DNA from: Paramoeba atlantica
Lineage: Eukaryota; Discosea
NCBI GenBank assembly: GCA_977017575.1
Contig: CDRNVI010000185.1
Coordinates: forward strand, 123,557 to 187,556
DNA: 64,000 nt
Reading direction: 5' to 3'
Below the pieces are notes generated by a model, which had not been told where the DNA came from, did no database searches, and saw nothing but the letters and a program-made list of their open reading frames with translations. The position numbers were made by a program, and so were the translations under genes. How positions within the stretch are numbered: position 1 is the stretch's first letter; each line of letters starts with the position of its first letter. Below are positions 29,161 to 42,939 of this stretch, piece by piece.

Positions 29161-30123
29161 TCAAAAAGACAGATTTTTGATTAGTGCCTTTCAAAAAGCT
29201 TCTTTAACAAGATCACATTTATAGGCATGGCAACCAAAAATCTGAAAGACTTTTCTAGCCATTTGATTCAATTCTTCAATTGCTGCTGCTAGGTTTGAAG
29301 GAGTATGATCCCCCATTACAGATCCAAAGGAAGAGAGGTTCAAAGAATCTAAAAAGGACTAGACTTCAGGGAATTTCTTTGCCAGATTTTGTAGACCATT
29401 TAAAAGAGAAAAATTATTCTTTGCAATTGACAAGGCATCATGATCAACTGCTTCTTGAATACTCAAATTAACATGCCCACCTTCACCCTGGATACCAACA
29501 GAAAGAAGATTTCATCTTTGTGATGAATTTCCATCATGAGAGAAAGTTGGGGATTTTAGTTCTTGGATCAGTAGTGCTTCTAATTTTAATTGAATGCTGT
29601 CTTCACAACAAATCTGTTGGATTGTGGTTGATGATGAAAGAGTAAGGTCTTTTTCTAAAAAAATTCAGAAAAATTCTCAAATTGCAGAAGAAATATTTCT
29701 CTGGACCATCTCAAAGGAAAAAAGAGAACAAATCAAATTGTGAACTTTTTGAGAAAATTGCAATCTACCAGCACCAAGTTCAAGAGTTCTTACCTGCTCT
29801 TTCATTTCTTCTTTTTCTTTTTCATTGTTCTCCTTGTCCTCTTTAGTTTTCTTTGCAAGAGCAAGGAGGTTATGAAATGAAATTTCCTTAGAAAGATCAA
29901 TCAAATGATGAACTTTTATCAACAAAAAGATCAAGATTATTAAATGCTTTGATGTGTGGTGGGCAGCAAATAAAATAATCACAAGCAGGTTGGCTTTCCT
30001 TGTTTCAATCATGACCACTTCATAAACCACCAGAAAATTCCCCACCACTTCCACAAAAGCAGATTGCCCAACTTTATCAAAGAATTTGGGGGTCAATAAA
30101 GAAAAACAACCATTTTCATTCAA
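29161..30123 (-). pseudogene. Unnamed transposase family, decayed copy B
   Basis: On the minus strand, translation through four stops gives FSHDGNSS, NLLSVGIQGEGG, FGSVMGDHTPSN and QIFGCHAYK. These are colinear with YHDGASS, LLTVGVQ, SSIISDHTNTN and KILGCHAHK of copy A (59919-60689). Upstream, in the frame 29677-30123, LQFSQKVHNLICSL matches YQFTQPVQNLVCSY of copy A. Two of the acidic positions (HDG, DHT) are kept. The N-terminal part of the frame, including a Lys/Glu coiled-coil-like stretch, does not align with copy A. The interruptions make it a clear pseudogene. Confidence 0.7.
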
Positions 30124-30472
30124 AACAAAATGTTCAACAACAATTCACAATTTTCAGTGTTTCAATCATTGGTTCCAGGAGGTGAGTCCTTCTCTAATAA
30201 TTTTTCAATCTAAAGCCTTTTCTAATTGTCTTCACCATTTCTCCTCAAACAAGGAAGGAACAGCAATGAATGGTCCAGCATAAGTCATTGCTTTGTGGTT
30301 TGGTCCTTGACAATATTCACACTCAGCTTGCACTACTTTCAAGAATCACTTCTTTATGGGTTTCATGAGTCTTTTTTCAAAAAAAAAAAAGATCAGTTTC
30401 AAGAAGAGGGTCTTTGAATTCAAAATCCAAAAGAATTTTGGGGATTGAAAGAAATACCTGCCTTAATCAGAG

Positions 30473-31377
30473 TTGTACAACAATTTTTTTGAGCAATTTC
30501 AAGGGCCAGAACAATTCAACTCCAAAACAAAAGAACAAAAAAAGAAAAAAATCTTTGTCATGGCACTACCTGCACAACTTTGGGCATGTTTGCACTCTAG
30601 AAAGAGAGAAAGAGTGGTGGTGAGAAAGAGAGAAAGGAGAGACAAAAGAAAAACAAAGAATTCAAAAATCCCAAAAGAGAGAAGAAGAATGAAAGAGAAA
30701 GAAAAGAAAAACAAAAACAAAGTGAAAAAGACAAAAAGACAAAAAAAAAAAGGAGGGAAGGGAGGAAAGGAAAAAAAAAAAAGAGAGATTTCAAAAGAAA
30801 AAGAAAAAAAAAAAAGAGAAAAAAAAAAGACTTTTTCCCCCTTGAAAAACAACAAACAACAAACCACAAACCAACCACACCACCAATCACTTCCCACTTC
30901 ATTCGAATCAATACTCACTCTCCCCTCTTCCTCTCAAACCCCACCTTCAAAAGCTCTGCTCCCCACCCCTGATGTAACAACAGATTTTCAAGATTGCCAT
31001 GGCCATGCCTCTCGATCTTGGGCACCCTCAAACCAGATAGCACAGAAAACTTTCGGTTCCCAAAACTTCACTTGGGCCAAGTGGAGAAAGAGTCACAGCC
31101 AAGAAGGAGAGCAAGAGAAAGAAAAAGAAGGAAAAAAAGAAGAGGTCAGAGAAAGAGAAAAGGAAGGAAAAAGACAAAGAGAACCCCAAAAAAGCGAGAG
31201 AGCAGGAGCAGAAACAATGAAGAAAGAGAGAAAAGAAAGGAAGAGAATGAAAAGAAAAAGAAAATAGAGGAGGAAAAAAAACAGAAAGGAAAAAGAATGG
31301 AAAAAAAGAGGAAGAAAGAGAAAAATCAGAAAAAGAAAAGAATGAAAGAAACAGAAAAGAAAGAGAAAAAGAACTAA
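30473..31377 (+). other. Purine-rich tract with Lys/Glu/Arg-rich frames
   Basis: Two overlapping frames (30473-31267 and 30994-31377) encode highly charged sequence because the strand is almost pure A/G. Between the charged parts lies a non-repetitive stretch (SLPTSFESILTLPSSSQTPP, SKALLPTPDV). It may be the N-terminal ORF of the retroelement that follows, or simply simple sequence; I cannot decide. 30124-30472 contains nothing recognisable. Confidence 0.35.
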
Positions 31378-31382
31378 ATCGA

Positions 31383-34320
31383 ATGGACAATCCTCAGGCC
31401 CAAAAGACAACTTCACATCCTCCAAAATTCCTTGGCAATTGCTTGTACCAAAGATGCAGAGGCCAACACCAAAAAGTAATAGTCTCCCGATGTGAGAAGT
31501 GCCTCCTTACATTCTGCTCCTTTTCCCACCACAGGAAGTCACAAACTCTCTGTCACCCTCTTCCTCCTCCCCCCCCCCAACCTCTCCCATCCCTAACCTC
31601 CCCTCCCTGCTCTCCCTCCAATCCCTCCTCCCACCCTCCCTCCCCAATTCCCTCCCACCCTCCCTCCCCACTCCCCTCCCCCACTCCCTATCCCTCTCTG
31701 CATCTCAATTTTAATCCTGATCTCGATCCCTCCAGCACCCCTCCCCCTTCATGTAACAACCCTGAATGCAATGGTAAAGCAGAAGTTGGCTCCCACATCT
31801 CCTGTAACCACTGCCAAATGCATTATTGTTCAACACAATGCCACAACAGCACAGAAAACCATCCCATCACCCCTTTTCCTCCTCCCCCATCTCACCCCTC
31901 ACCTCACACACCTCTCCACCCTCCTTCCCATCCACCTCATTTGCCCCCCCCCCAAGCCCACCTCACCACCTCCCTTCCCACACCCCCTCTCACTCCCCTC
32001 TCACTCCCCCTCCCCAACAACTTTCCCACCGCCCTTCTTCTCATGGCCCACCTTCTTTTCAACAAACTCCTCCCTCCCTCTCCCTTATCCTTGAACTCTT
32101 CGAAAATGGCTCCTATGAAGATATAGTCTTAACTGTCCCCCGCTTCAGAAACTTGGATCGCGCAAGAACAAGCTCCCTCCAAACATGCAGAGCTCGTGAC
32201 CTCCTTGGACTTGGAATCAACCACTTCTTTGATGGCCAACACCATTCTCTCCTCAGATTTCAAAAATGCTCAACAAACAAAGCAAGATGAGATATCGTCC
32301 CCCTTCTCTTGAATCGCAAGTAGCACGGGGAGAATAGCCTTTCTCCTACAGTTCTGGCAACACTGGAAACCTGCACCACAGCCTCCCAAAATCTCGCTCA
32401 CAAATGTCAAAGACAACTTCTTTTTCATCTGTGGGGATGGATCTGTTGCTACCAACCCAAATGGATGGTGCGTTGGAAGCTCATCACTCTGTGTCATTCG
32501 TGAGAACAAGGAAATTGTCCACTCTCTCATCCATTCTCCCAAGCCCTGAAAACCATATTAACTGGAGAAACCACGAGAACAACTCTTTGGCAGATAGGAT
32601 CACAAGTTTAGCAGTACACAGAGGATGCCCTGACAACACCTGGAGAATCACACCCATCCTCAACCCAGACCCACAACACATCCAACAACTCTTCTTCAAT
32701 CATGGGCGCTCTACAACCCTTCCTCATGGAAGCAAAGAAGAGGCTGCAATGAACTTCATCCTCTCTCTTGAAGGAGACTCCTTCTCAAAACACATCCCCC
32801 TCCGCTACATGGACTCAGTACCACTCTGCCTTCGTGATACAGTCATCAAAACTTTTTGTGCTGTATGACACCTCTTTCATAAGATACCCCAACTCCTGAT
32901 CCTCCTCCCAAAATGGATCATTGGCTGCCTTAGAAGGAGTACTCGAGGAATGAAAGAAGTGAAATCTTGATGCACCATGGTGCGAAATTTTGAGTGGGAG
33001 AGACTCCACAAAAAACTCGAGGGCAAGCTCAGCAAACTCAAGCAAAAGAGGAGGCAGAAGTCCACCAAGAAAACCAAGGCAGACCAGATTATTGAAGAGG
33101 TCAGAAAAGGACATCTCTCCAAAGCTGCAAGGAAGCTTCAATCCAAGAGTGGATTCAGGGATCTCTCAGTCCCAGAAAATCGTGAAACTGCGAAGAACCT
33201 CTACCCAAGATCTGAGCAGGCGTGGACTCCACCAGATGGAGAAGAAATTCCTGACTGGAAACCAGCAATCCTTGAACAAGATGAGTTTCAGTCCTTTGAC
33301 TCACTTGATCTGGCCCTTCGGAGACTTCCAAAAGGCCGCACACCAGGGCTCTCAGGAATGTCTTATGAGTTTGTCACACTCCTATGCACAGACCGAGAAC
33401 TCTGCTCAACCCTCAAAGAATTGACTGTCTTAATCACCAACCAAAAACTCAATGAAACCATACACAACATCATGGCAACCTCTCTCTTCATTCCTCTGGC
33501 AAAAGGGTCCAGCAAGGAGATCCCCTCGGGACAATTTTCTTTTGTCTGGGATTTCATGGAATCCTCAATCCAATCTTTCAGAAGGTTGATGCTCCACCGA
33601 ATGCACTTCTTCTTCTCCTCTTTGTCGATGATATATTTGTTTGTGGGAGCCCAGTTGCCATTGCAGAAATCACCACTCAGATCCAGAGTGTCCTCCCAAA
33701 TGCCAACCTCAAACTTGGCACAGAAAGGGGCAAAATGGTCTGTTTCTCTCCCGAAGCGCCCAGGAGCAATGACCTCAAAAATCTTGGCATTGGGAAGGCG
33801 GAAGTAATCACAGTTCTAGGGTCACCCATCGGGCTGAACTCAAATTTCCAAGTGGCTTCACACCCTTGCTCAAGAATACCAACAAGCATCGCAAGACCAC
33901 TGTTTAATAATGTTCTCCAACCCCCATGAAAGTCTTGAGCTTTTTGTTAAAACCATCACACCCAAACTAACATACATCTGTTGCACAACACCTCTCTCTT
34001 TAACCCCTTTCCAAGACTTCATCAAGCAAACCACTACAACAAACATCAATTACCTCCTCAACCCCCTCCAAGTCCCCCACCTGCATCCAAACAAAGAACT
34101 CCATCTCTCTCAAGTAGAAGCTGCAGGCCTTCCAAAGTCAAAAGGTGGTGGTGGCTTGAGCTACTCTCAGAACACCCACCAAGCAGCCTTCCTTGGCTCC
34201 TGGATCTCAGTCTACCAAAGAGAGAAAACCCGATCAAAAAAGGGAAGAAAGGGGAACAAGAAAAAGGGGAACAAGAAAAAGAGGAACAAAAAAAAGAGAA
34301 AAAGTGAGAAAGTGAAAAAG
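31383..34320 (+). pseudogene. Retroelement with two N-terminal zinc fingers and reverse transcriptase, frame-broken
   Basis: The pieces are colinear. Two Cys/His clusters lie at 31440-31560 (CRGQHQ...CEKCLLTFCSFSHH) and 31745-31860 (CNNPECNG...CNHCQMHYCSTQCH, MYND-like spacing), each followed by Pro-rich linkers. Next is a middle region (RARDLLGLGINHF, 32180-32290; 32404-32868), then the RT start (LALRRLPKGRTPGLSGMSYEF, 33325) and IMATSLFIPLAKG (33470). A YxDD-equivalent LFVDDIFVCG follows in another frame near 33625. After that come a thumb-like part (33910-34220) and the conserved LPKSKGGGGLSY...AAFLG. The stretch between 33520 and 33560 appears to have lost the RT segment with the first catalytic Asp. 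There are at least four frame changes. It differs from the LINE at 24.1 kb and belongs to another non-LTR-type lineage. Confidence 0.65.
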
Positions 34321-35135
34321 TGAAAAAAAAGAGAAGAGATAAAAGTGAAAAAGAGAAGAAAAAACAGAAAAGTAAAGAAATAAAAAAAATAAAGAGAGAA
34401 CCCATTCCGGTCCCATTCATAAAGGGCAAAAAAGTTCGAGAAAGAGGAAAGAAAAAAAGAGAGAAAAAAGAAAAAAAGAGAGAAAAAAGAAAAAGAGAGA
34501 GAAAAAAGAAAAAGAGAGAGAAAAGAAAAAAGAGAGAGAAAAGAAAAAAGAAAAAGAGAGAGAAAAGAAAAAGAGAAGAGAGAGAAGAGAAAAGGCAAAA
34601 CAAAACCAATGAGGCCAGAAAAATTATGAACCCTAAAATCTTTTTTTTTGGTGCTAAAATAAACCAGCGTTGAAAAAATATTTTACAAGGAAATTTTGAT
34701 GAGAATTTTTTTTTCAATGCCCTGAAAAACCTTTGCAATTGCGCTCCTTTCCCTTGGCAACCCGGTGAGAGAGAGGAAAGAGCGAAAGGAGAAGAAAAGA
34801 GGAAAGAGAAAAAGAAAAGAAAGAAAGAGAAATTAAAAAAAGAATTAACTTAAAAAAAAAAGAACTAAAAAAAAAGGGAAAGAGGAAGAAGGAGAGAAGG
34901 AGGGAAGAAGGAGGGAAGAAGGAGGGAAGAAGGAGGGAAGAGGGAGGGAAGAGGGAGGGAAGAAGGAGGGAAGAAGGAGGGAAGAAGGAGGGAAGAAGGA
35001 GGGAAGAGGGAGGGAAGAGGGAGGGAAGAAGGAGGGAAGAGGGAGGGAAGAAGGAGGGAAGAGGGAGGGAAGAGGGAGGGAAGGTAAGGAAGGAGGAAAG
35101 GTTGGGGAAGGTTGGGAAGAGGTGGGTGAAGTATG
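34210..35135 (+). repeat. Homopurine tract with an 11-bp minisatellite
   Basis: Nearly pure A/G on the plus strand apart from a short break at 34610-34770. At 34880-35085 the unit AGGAGGGAAGA and variants repeat about 18 times at 11-bp spacing. Such mirror-symmetric purine tracts can form triplex (H-) DNA. ORFs here are compositional. Confidence 0.8.
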
Positions 35136-35139
35136 TTCT

Positions 35140-36345
35140 TGAGGTTTATTCTTTTTTCTTTCTCTTTTCTTTTTGTTTTTGTTTTTTTTTGTTTTTTTTT
35201 TTGTTTTTTTTCGATTTTTCTTTTTTTTTTTGTTTTTTCTTCTTTATCATTTTCCTCTTTATCTTTTTCCTCTTTTTAATCTTTTCCCCTCTCTTCTCTT
35301 TTTCTCCCTTTTTCCTTCTCTCTTTCTTTTCTCTTTCTTTTCTCTTTCTTTCTTCATTGGTTTTTTTTTTCTTTTTTTCTTTTGTTTTTTTGTTTTTTTT
35401 CTTTTTTTTCTTTGTTTTTTTTTCTTTTGTTTTTTCTTTTTTTCTTTTTTTTTTGTGTGTTTTTCCTTTTTTTTTCTTTTCTTTTCTTTTCTTTTATCTT
35501 TTGTTTTTTGTCTTCTTTATCTTTTATCTTTCCTCTTTTTAATCTTTCTCCCCCCCTCTTCTCTTTTCTCCTCTTTCCCCTCTTTCTCCTTCTCTTTTCT
35601 TTTCTTTCCTTCTCTTTCTTTCCTTTTAAAACAGTGAAGTCGTTGAATTAGAAAAGAGTGAAATCACGTATCAAAAAAGATCCTTTTTCTTCACAGTTTT
35701 TTTCTTTTCTTTTCTTTTTTTTCTTTTTTTTTTTCTTTTTTCTTTTTTTTTCTCTTTTTTTTCTCTTTTTTCTTTCTTTTCTGTCTTTGTTTTTCTTTTT
35801 TTCTTTTCCTTCTTTTTTTTTTCTTTTTCCTTTTCCTTTTTTTTCCTTTTTTTTCCTTTTCTTTTCTTTTCTTTTTTGTTTTTTTTTGTTGTTTTTTTTT
35901 CCTTTTTTTTCCTTTTCCTCCTCTTTCTCCTTTCTTTTCTTGACAAAGCGAAAATAAAAAGAAAATTGTTGGTTCTCTTTTTTCTCTTTCTCTTTTCCCT
36001 CTTCCTTTCCTTTTTTTTCCTTTTCCTTTTTTCTTTTTCTTTTTTCTTTCTTTTTTTCTTTTTTTCTTCTCTTTGTTTCTTTTATCTTTTCTTTTTTTCT
36101 CTTTTTTTTTCTTTTTTCTTTCTTTTTTCTTTTTTTGTTTTCCTTTTCTTTTTTTCTTTTCTTTTTTTTTTCTTTTCTTTTTCTTTTTTTTCTTTTTTTT
36201 TCTTTTTTTTCTTTTGTTTTTATTTATTTTTTTGTTTATTTTTCTCTTTTTTTTTTTCTTTTCCCTTTCCTTTCCCTTTTCTTTTTTTTTTCTTTCTTTT
36301 TTTTTCCTTTCTGTTTTCTTTCTTTTTTTCATTTTTTTTTGTTCA
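35140..36345 (+). repeat. Homopyrimidine tract
   Basis: Over 1.1 kb of T with C (and some G before 35550), broken only near 35625-35695 and 35940-35970. The purine strand switches sides at about 35.13 kb relative to the preceding tract. 36346-37083 holds shorter T-rich tracts and no gene. Confidence 0.8.
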
Positions 36346-37083
36346 AAAGATTCGAAAAATCGCAAATGAAAAAGAGAGAAGTTGCCACACAAATTCAAAG
36401 TTGGATAAGGAGGGCAAAGAGAAGAGAGACCAAACAACACAAAAGAGGATTATTTCGTGATAATTTTCATACTCTCTGGGTCTGATTTTTCGAATTAGTA
36501 CCCCAGAGAGAATGAAGAATCCACCAAAAAAAAAAGAAAAGAAGATCCCATCAGTCAGTCAGGGGGATTGGGGGTGTTGTGTCTGTGTTGTTTTGGTGTA
36601 AAGAAATATCCACGTTTTTTTTTGAAACAAAATATCTGGTTTGGTGCTCTTGGATTCTAAAAAAATTGTTCATCATTGGTTTTTTTTTCTTTTTTTCTTT
36701 CTTTTTTTCTTTCTTTTTTTCTTTCTTGTTGTTCTTCTTTTTCTGGCACTGTTTTTCAGGGTTTTTTGGGTCCAACATATTGTGGTTTTATATTAATATT
36801 GTCGTCTCAATAAAACACCACCTCCCTCCCAATATCTTTTTCTTAATTATGTGTGTGGGTCCTTCTTAAAATCCCAATGCCCACAGATAACTGATTGTGT
36901 TGGGAAGAAGGAAAAAAAAGTATCTTTCCACACACACTGAATAAAGAAAAGGAGTGTGTTGTGTGAGTGTCATTCTTCCGCTGCCATTCCAGAAAAAGAA
37001 AAAAAAACTCTTTGGTGAATGTCTCAAAAAGAAAGAAGATTTTTGTTAAAGTTTCAATTTATATTTTTTTATACAAGCTTTTT

Positions 37084-40330
<3,247 letters not shown>

Positions 40331-40334
40331 GATG

Positions 40335-41420
40335 TGATTATTCTGTTGTGTTGGTTTGTTGTTGGTTTGTTGTTGGTTTGTTGTTGGTTTATTGTTGGTT
40401 TGTTGTTGGTTTGTTGGTTTGTTGGTTTGTTGGTTTGTTTGTCGTTTTGTTTGTTTGTTGTTGTTGTTGTGTCATTCAGTGTTACTTTTGTTTTGTTTGT
40501 TGTGATTGTGTTTGTTGTGATTGTGATTGTTGTGATTGTAGTTAAGTTATAGTTATTGTTGCTGTTGTTTATGATTGTTTATTGTTTTTCTTGTTGTTTG
40601 TTGTTTATTGTTTGTTGTTGTTTGTTGTTATTGTTGTTATTATGAATTATTGGTTTGTGATTGTGATTGCAATTGTTATGATTGTTGTTACTATTTTTTA
40701 AAATCATTATTGTTATTATTGTATTGTTTAGTTTGTTGTTGTTATTTGATTGTTATTGCTTTTATTATCATTGTTAATTGTTAAATTGTTAATAATAGAA
40801 TGGTGACATCTTTGTTTCTTTGTTATAAGACTCCCTCCACAGGCCTTTTTTTATATTACTCTGTTTCCAACAATCCCGACTATTGTGCCACCGCCAGGTT
40901 TTTCTCTTTTATTTTGTGCTTGTTTTTGTTTTTGTTAATGGTATTGCTGTTGTGGTGGTGATGGTATTTTGATTGTGTTGTTATTTGTTGTTATTTGTTA
41001 TTATTTGTTATTGGTATTCTTGTTGTTCTTGTTGTTCTGTTCTTGTTGTTATTCTTGTTGTTGTTGTTGTTGTTGTTATTCTTGTTGTTATTCTTGTTGT
41101 TATTCTTGTTGTTATTCTTGTTGTTATTCTTGTTGTTATTGTTATTTGTTATTCGTATTGTTCTTGTTGTTGTTCTTGTTGTTGTTGCTTGTTGTTGTTC
41201 TTGGTTGTTGTTCTTGGTTGTTGTTCTTGTTGTTGTTCTTGTTGTTATTATTGTTGTTATTATTGTTGCTATTTTGTTTTTATTGTTATTTGTTATTCGT
41301 ATTGTTATTCTTGTTGTCCTTGTTGTTGTTATTTGTTGTTATTTGTTGTTATTTGTTGTTATTATTTGTTATTTGTTGTTGATATTTGTGATTGTAATTA
41401 TTATTGTTGTTGTTGATTTT
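40335..41420 (+). repeat. T/G-rich minisatellites
   Basis: 40345-40440 repeats GTTGGTTTGTT-like units of about 12 bp. 41030-41240 repeats CTTGTTGTTATT (12 bp) many times, and 41230-41390 continues with TTGTTATT variants. The frames across it (poly-Leu/Val/Cys) are artefacts of the repeat. 41421-42440 is T-rich with no gene. Confidence 0.75.
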
Positions 41421-42439
41421 TTTTTGTGTGTGTTGTGGTTATGTTGTGTTAGTAATTTTAACCAATTTTTCACAGAAAAACACAAAAAAAGAGAGAGTGT
41501 GTGGAATCATCAAGACAAAGATGTGGGTTGGGGATTTTTGGAGGGAGCCAGCCACATATAATGGTTGGTTGGTTCTTTTTGTTCTTTTGTAATATTTATA
41601 TTTCTGTTTTGTTGTAATAATATTTTTTTAGTTGGTTAATTTGTCTTCTGTTTTTTGTTTGGAGGGGTGATGTGTGTGTATTTAATCAGTGTTTTGTTTG
41701 TTTGGTTTGTTTGGTTTTGTTGGAGTTAAATATTATTATTGTTAATTGTTTTTGGTCACTTTGTTGGTAGTTGGTACATCAGTGTTTTTGTGTATTGGTT
41801 GTGCATTGGTTGTGCATTGGTTGTGTGTGTAAGTTGGTTGTGTGTTGTCTTGTGTACACACCTTTTTCAAGGTTTATTGTTTGTTTGAACCAACAATCAA
41901 AAATGACAAGAAGGTTTTCTTTTTTTTTTTTTCGTCTTTCTTTCGTTTCGTCCTTTTTCTTTTTTTTTTTTGTTCTTTTTTTCTTTTCTTTTCTTTTTTT
42001 TTCTTTCTCCCTTTTTTTTTTCTTTTTCTTTTTTTTTTTACTCTGTTCTATATTTTTTTTGATGTTGGTGTTGGTCTTGTGTATGGGGTGTGGTTTTTTG
42101 TGGGGTTGGCGTTTTTCTAGAAGAGGGTTTTAATTGATGTGCAGGTTTTTCTTTTGATTTTTCTTTTGATTTTTCTTTTGATTTTTTGGTTTCTCTTGTT
42201 TTTTTTTTTAAGAACCAAAAGTTTCCACAGACACACTGTGGTTTTTCTCTTTCTGTTTTTTGTTAATATAAATGAGGTTTGCTTTGTGGGGATGGTTTGG
42301 GTTTTTCGTTCGATAAAATGGTGAATGTAGGTGTTTTTGTGGGAATTGTGTACCTTTTTTCTGTGGTGGCACACCTTGTTTTTTTTTTTGGAGGGGGGGG
42401 GGGGTCTTTAATTGGGAGGGGGTTTGTTCAAGTTTTTAG

Positions 42440-42542
42440 AAAGGAAGAACACACTGTTTTGTTGAGGTTTAAAAGACTAAAAAGGTTATAATATTTGTTC
42501 ACATAAACAAATGTTGCAGCCTCTTTGGGAATTTTCCAGAAT
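42440..42542 (+). repeat. Dispersed repeat, copy 1
   Basis: Contains ATTTGTTCACATAAACAAAT (imperfect palindrome) followed by GTTGCAGCCTCTTTGG. It is repeated at 45108-45175 with a similar G-rich stretch before it in both copies. Possibly the end of a small mobile element. Confidence 0.55.
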
Positions 42543-42792
42543 GGACATGAAGATTGGGTTTTGACTCGCACACCACCCTCCATAAATACTTTGTGATGGG
42601 TAAATTAGCCACAGTAGCACCAATTTTGTTGGGGGGGGGTGGGGGACATATTGCCAAAATACATAATTTCCACAATTGTTTTTCAATTTGGTTGGGTGAC
42701 TTGAAGGAAGGGGGGGGGAGGTTTTCGGTGGTGGTGTCGTATCTCCCTCAATCCTTTTGAAACCCATTTTTTTTTTCGATTTTTATTGAATT

Positions 42793-42865
42793 GCCTCCGT
42801 AGCTCAGTCGGTAGAGCGCTAGACTCTTAATCTAGTGGCCGCGGGTTCGAGCCCCGCCGGGGGCT
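42793..42865 (+). tRNA. tRNA-Lys (CTT)
   Basis: Cloverleaf with acceptor GCCTCCG paired to CGGGGGC, anticodon arm CTAGA-CTCTTAA-TCTAG, T-arm GCGGG-TTCGAGC-CCCGC. A T-run follows after one G. Confidence 0.93.
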
Positions 42866-42939
42866 GTTTTTTTTTTCTTTTTTTTTCTTTTTTTCTTTTT
42901 CTTTTCTTTTTTTTCTCTTCTCTTTTTTTTCTTTTTTTT

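Noticed and set aside
34880..35085. Telomeric repeat
   Set aside because: G-rich 11-mers with AA/GG variants, internal to the contig and unlike known telomere units.
35691..36440. 249-residue Lys/Glu ORF (and Phe/Ser-rich ORFs on the other strand)
   Set aside because: Homopyrimidine DNA lacks stop codons in most frames, so long ORFs are expected by composition.
40969..41561. Overlapping Leu/Val/Cys-rich ORFs that look like membrane proteins
   Set aside because: They arise from the 12-bp CTTGTTGTTATT array and appear in all three frames at once.
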